A DNA stretch of 64,000 bases from Beroe forskalii (Eukaryota; Ctenophora; Nuda; Beroida; Beroidae), in the NCBI GenBank assembly GCA_011033025.1, contig WFMF01000643.1:1-64000 (forward strand), written 5' to 3'. Both the position numbers and the translations under genes were made by a program. The notes under the pieces are model-generated. The model did not search any database, was not told the origin of the DNA, and saw only the letters and a program-made list of their open reading frames with translations. Each line of letters begins with the position of its first letter. Position 1 is the first letter of the stretch. This document shows, piece after piece, positions 63,749-64,000 of the stretch.

Positions 63749-64000
63749 CTGCAACAAGCACATATCAGCGAAATGTTGTCATTAATACTAATATTGATAT
63801 TTACAGCTTCTAGTTTAGGGGGAAAGGGGGGGGTCACCACTCATATTTTGAAAAGCACGAAGTTGAGATAATATTACTTGGCCAGGATGGCCAGGGCGTG
63901 TACCAACTACCAACATTTTGACGATGTCCTTGAGTCTATAGGTTTAATATTGCCCATATGAAGCCTCGGTGCGAAAAATGGCGTCCAAAATCGAAATTTC

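Overview
The window is animal nuclear DNA. It holds spliced genes with GT-AG introns encoding IRE1 with kinase and RNase domains, Beclin-1, MUL1, COG5 and APC11, plus degenerate TTAGGG-type repeats. GC-rich exons sit in AT-rich spacers full of miniature transposons and satellites. I cannot name the species; a compact-gened marine invertebrate is a guess.

Layout. 1-7100: an element of about 3.1 kb with inverted ends carrying a CGACTCGA-type satellite that reverses polarity in mid-array, then gene-free DNA and a MITE. 7171-41141: a dense run of genes, all on the + strand: RPS11, COG5, an unrecognised gene, RPS3A, MUL1, a MUL1-like RING gene, ANAPC11, an unrecognised membrane protein, BECN1, an F-box gene, POLR2B and ERN1 (IRE1). 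A complete intronless membrane-protein gene lies inside ERN1 intron 10. 41142-63240: no gene recognised. This part holds foldback elements, a MITE family with telomere-like interiors and clean 8-bp target duplications, two copies of a 1.2-kb element with about 9-bp target duplications, a 4.7-kb minisatellite, a direct duplication around a 100-N assembly gap, and a 12-bp satellite. 63283-63748: the last two coding exons of threonine dehydrogenase on the - strand, running out of the window.

Gene relationships. Several genes have an acceptor-like pyrimidine tract plus AG a few bases before the ATG, and spacers are often 300-600 bp. This suggests spliced-leader trans-splicing or polycistronic transcription (inference). 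The genes cover ribosome assembly (RPS11, RPS3A), Golgi traffic (COG5), ubiquitin ligation (MUL1, RING gene, ANAPC11, F-box), autophagy (BECN1), transcription (POLR2B) and the unfolded-protein response (ERN1).

Most notable: four 129-nt copies of a candidate H/ACA RNA in introns of POLR2B and ERN1; a 2.1-kb minisatellite in ERN1 built from the 3' end of an ERN1 exon plus its splice donor; nested insertion of the telomere-like MITE into its own kind; and a one-base lesion (or 35-nt mini-intron) in the last POLR2B exon.
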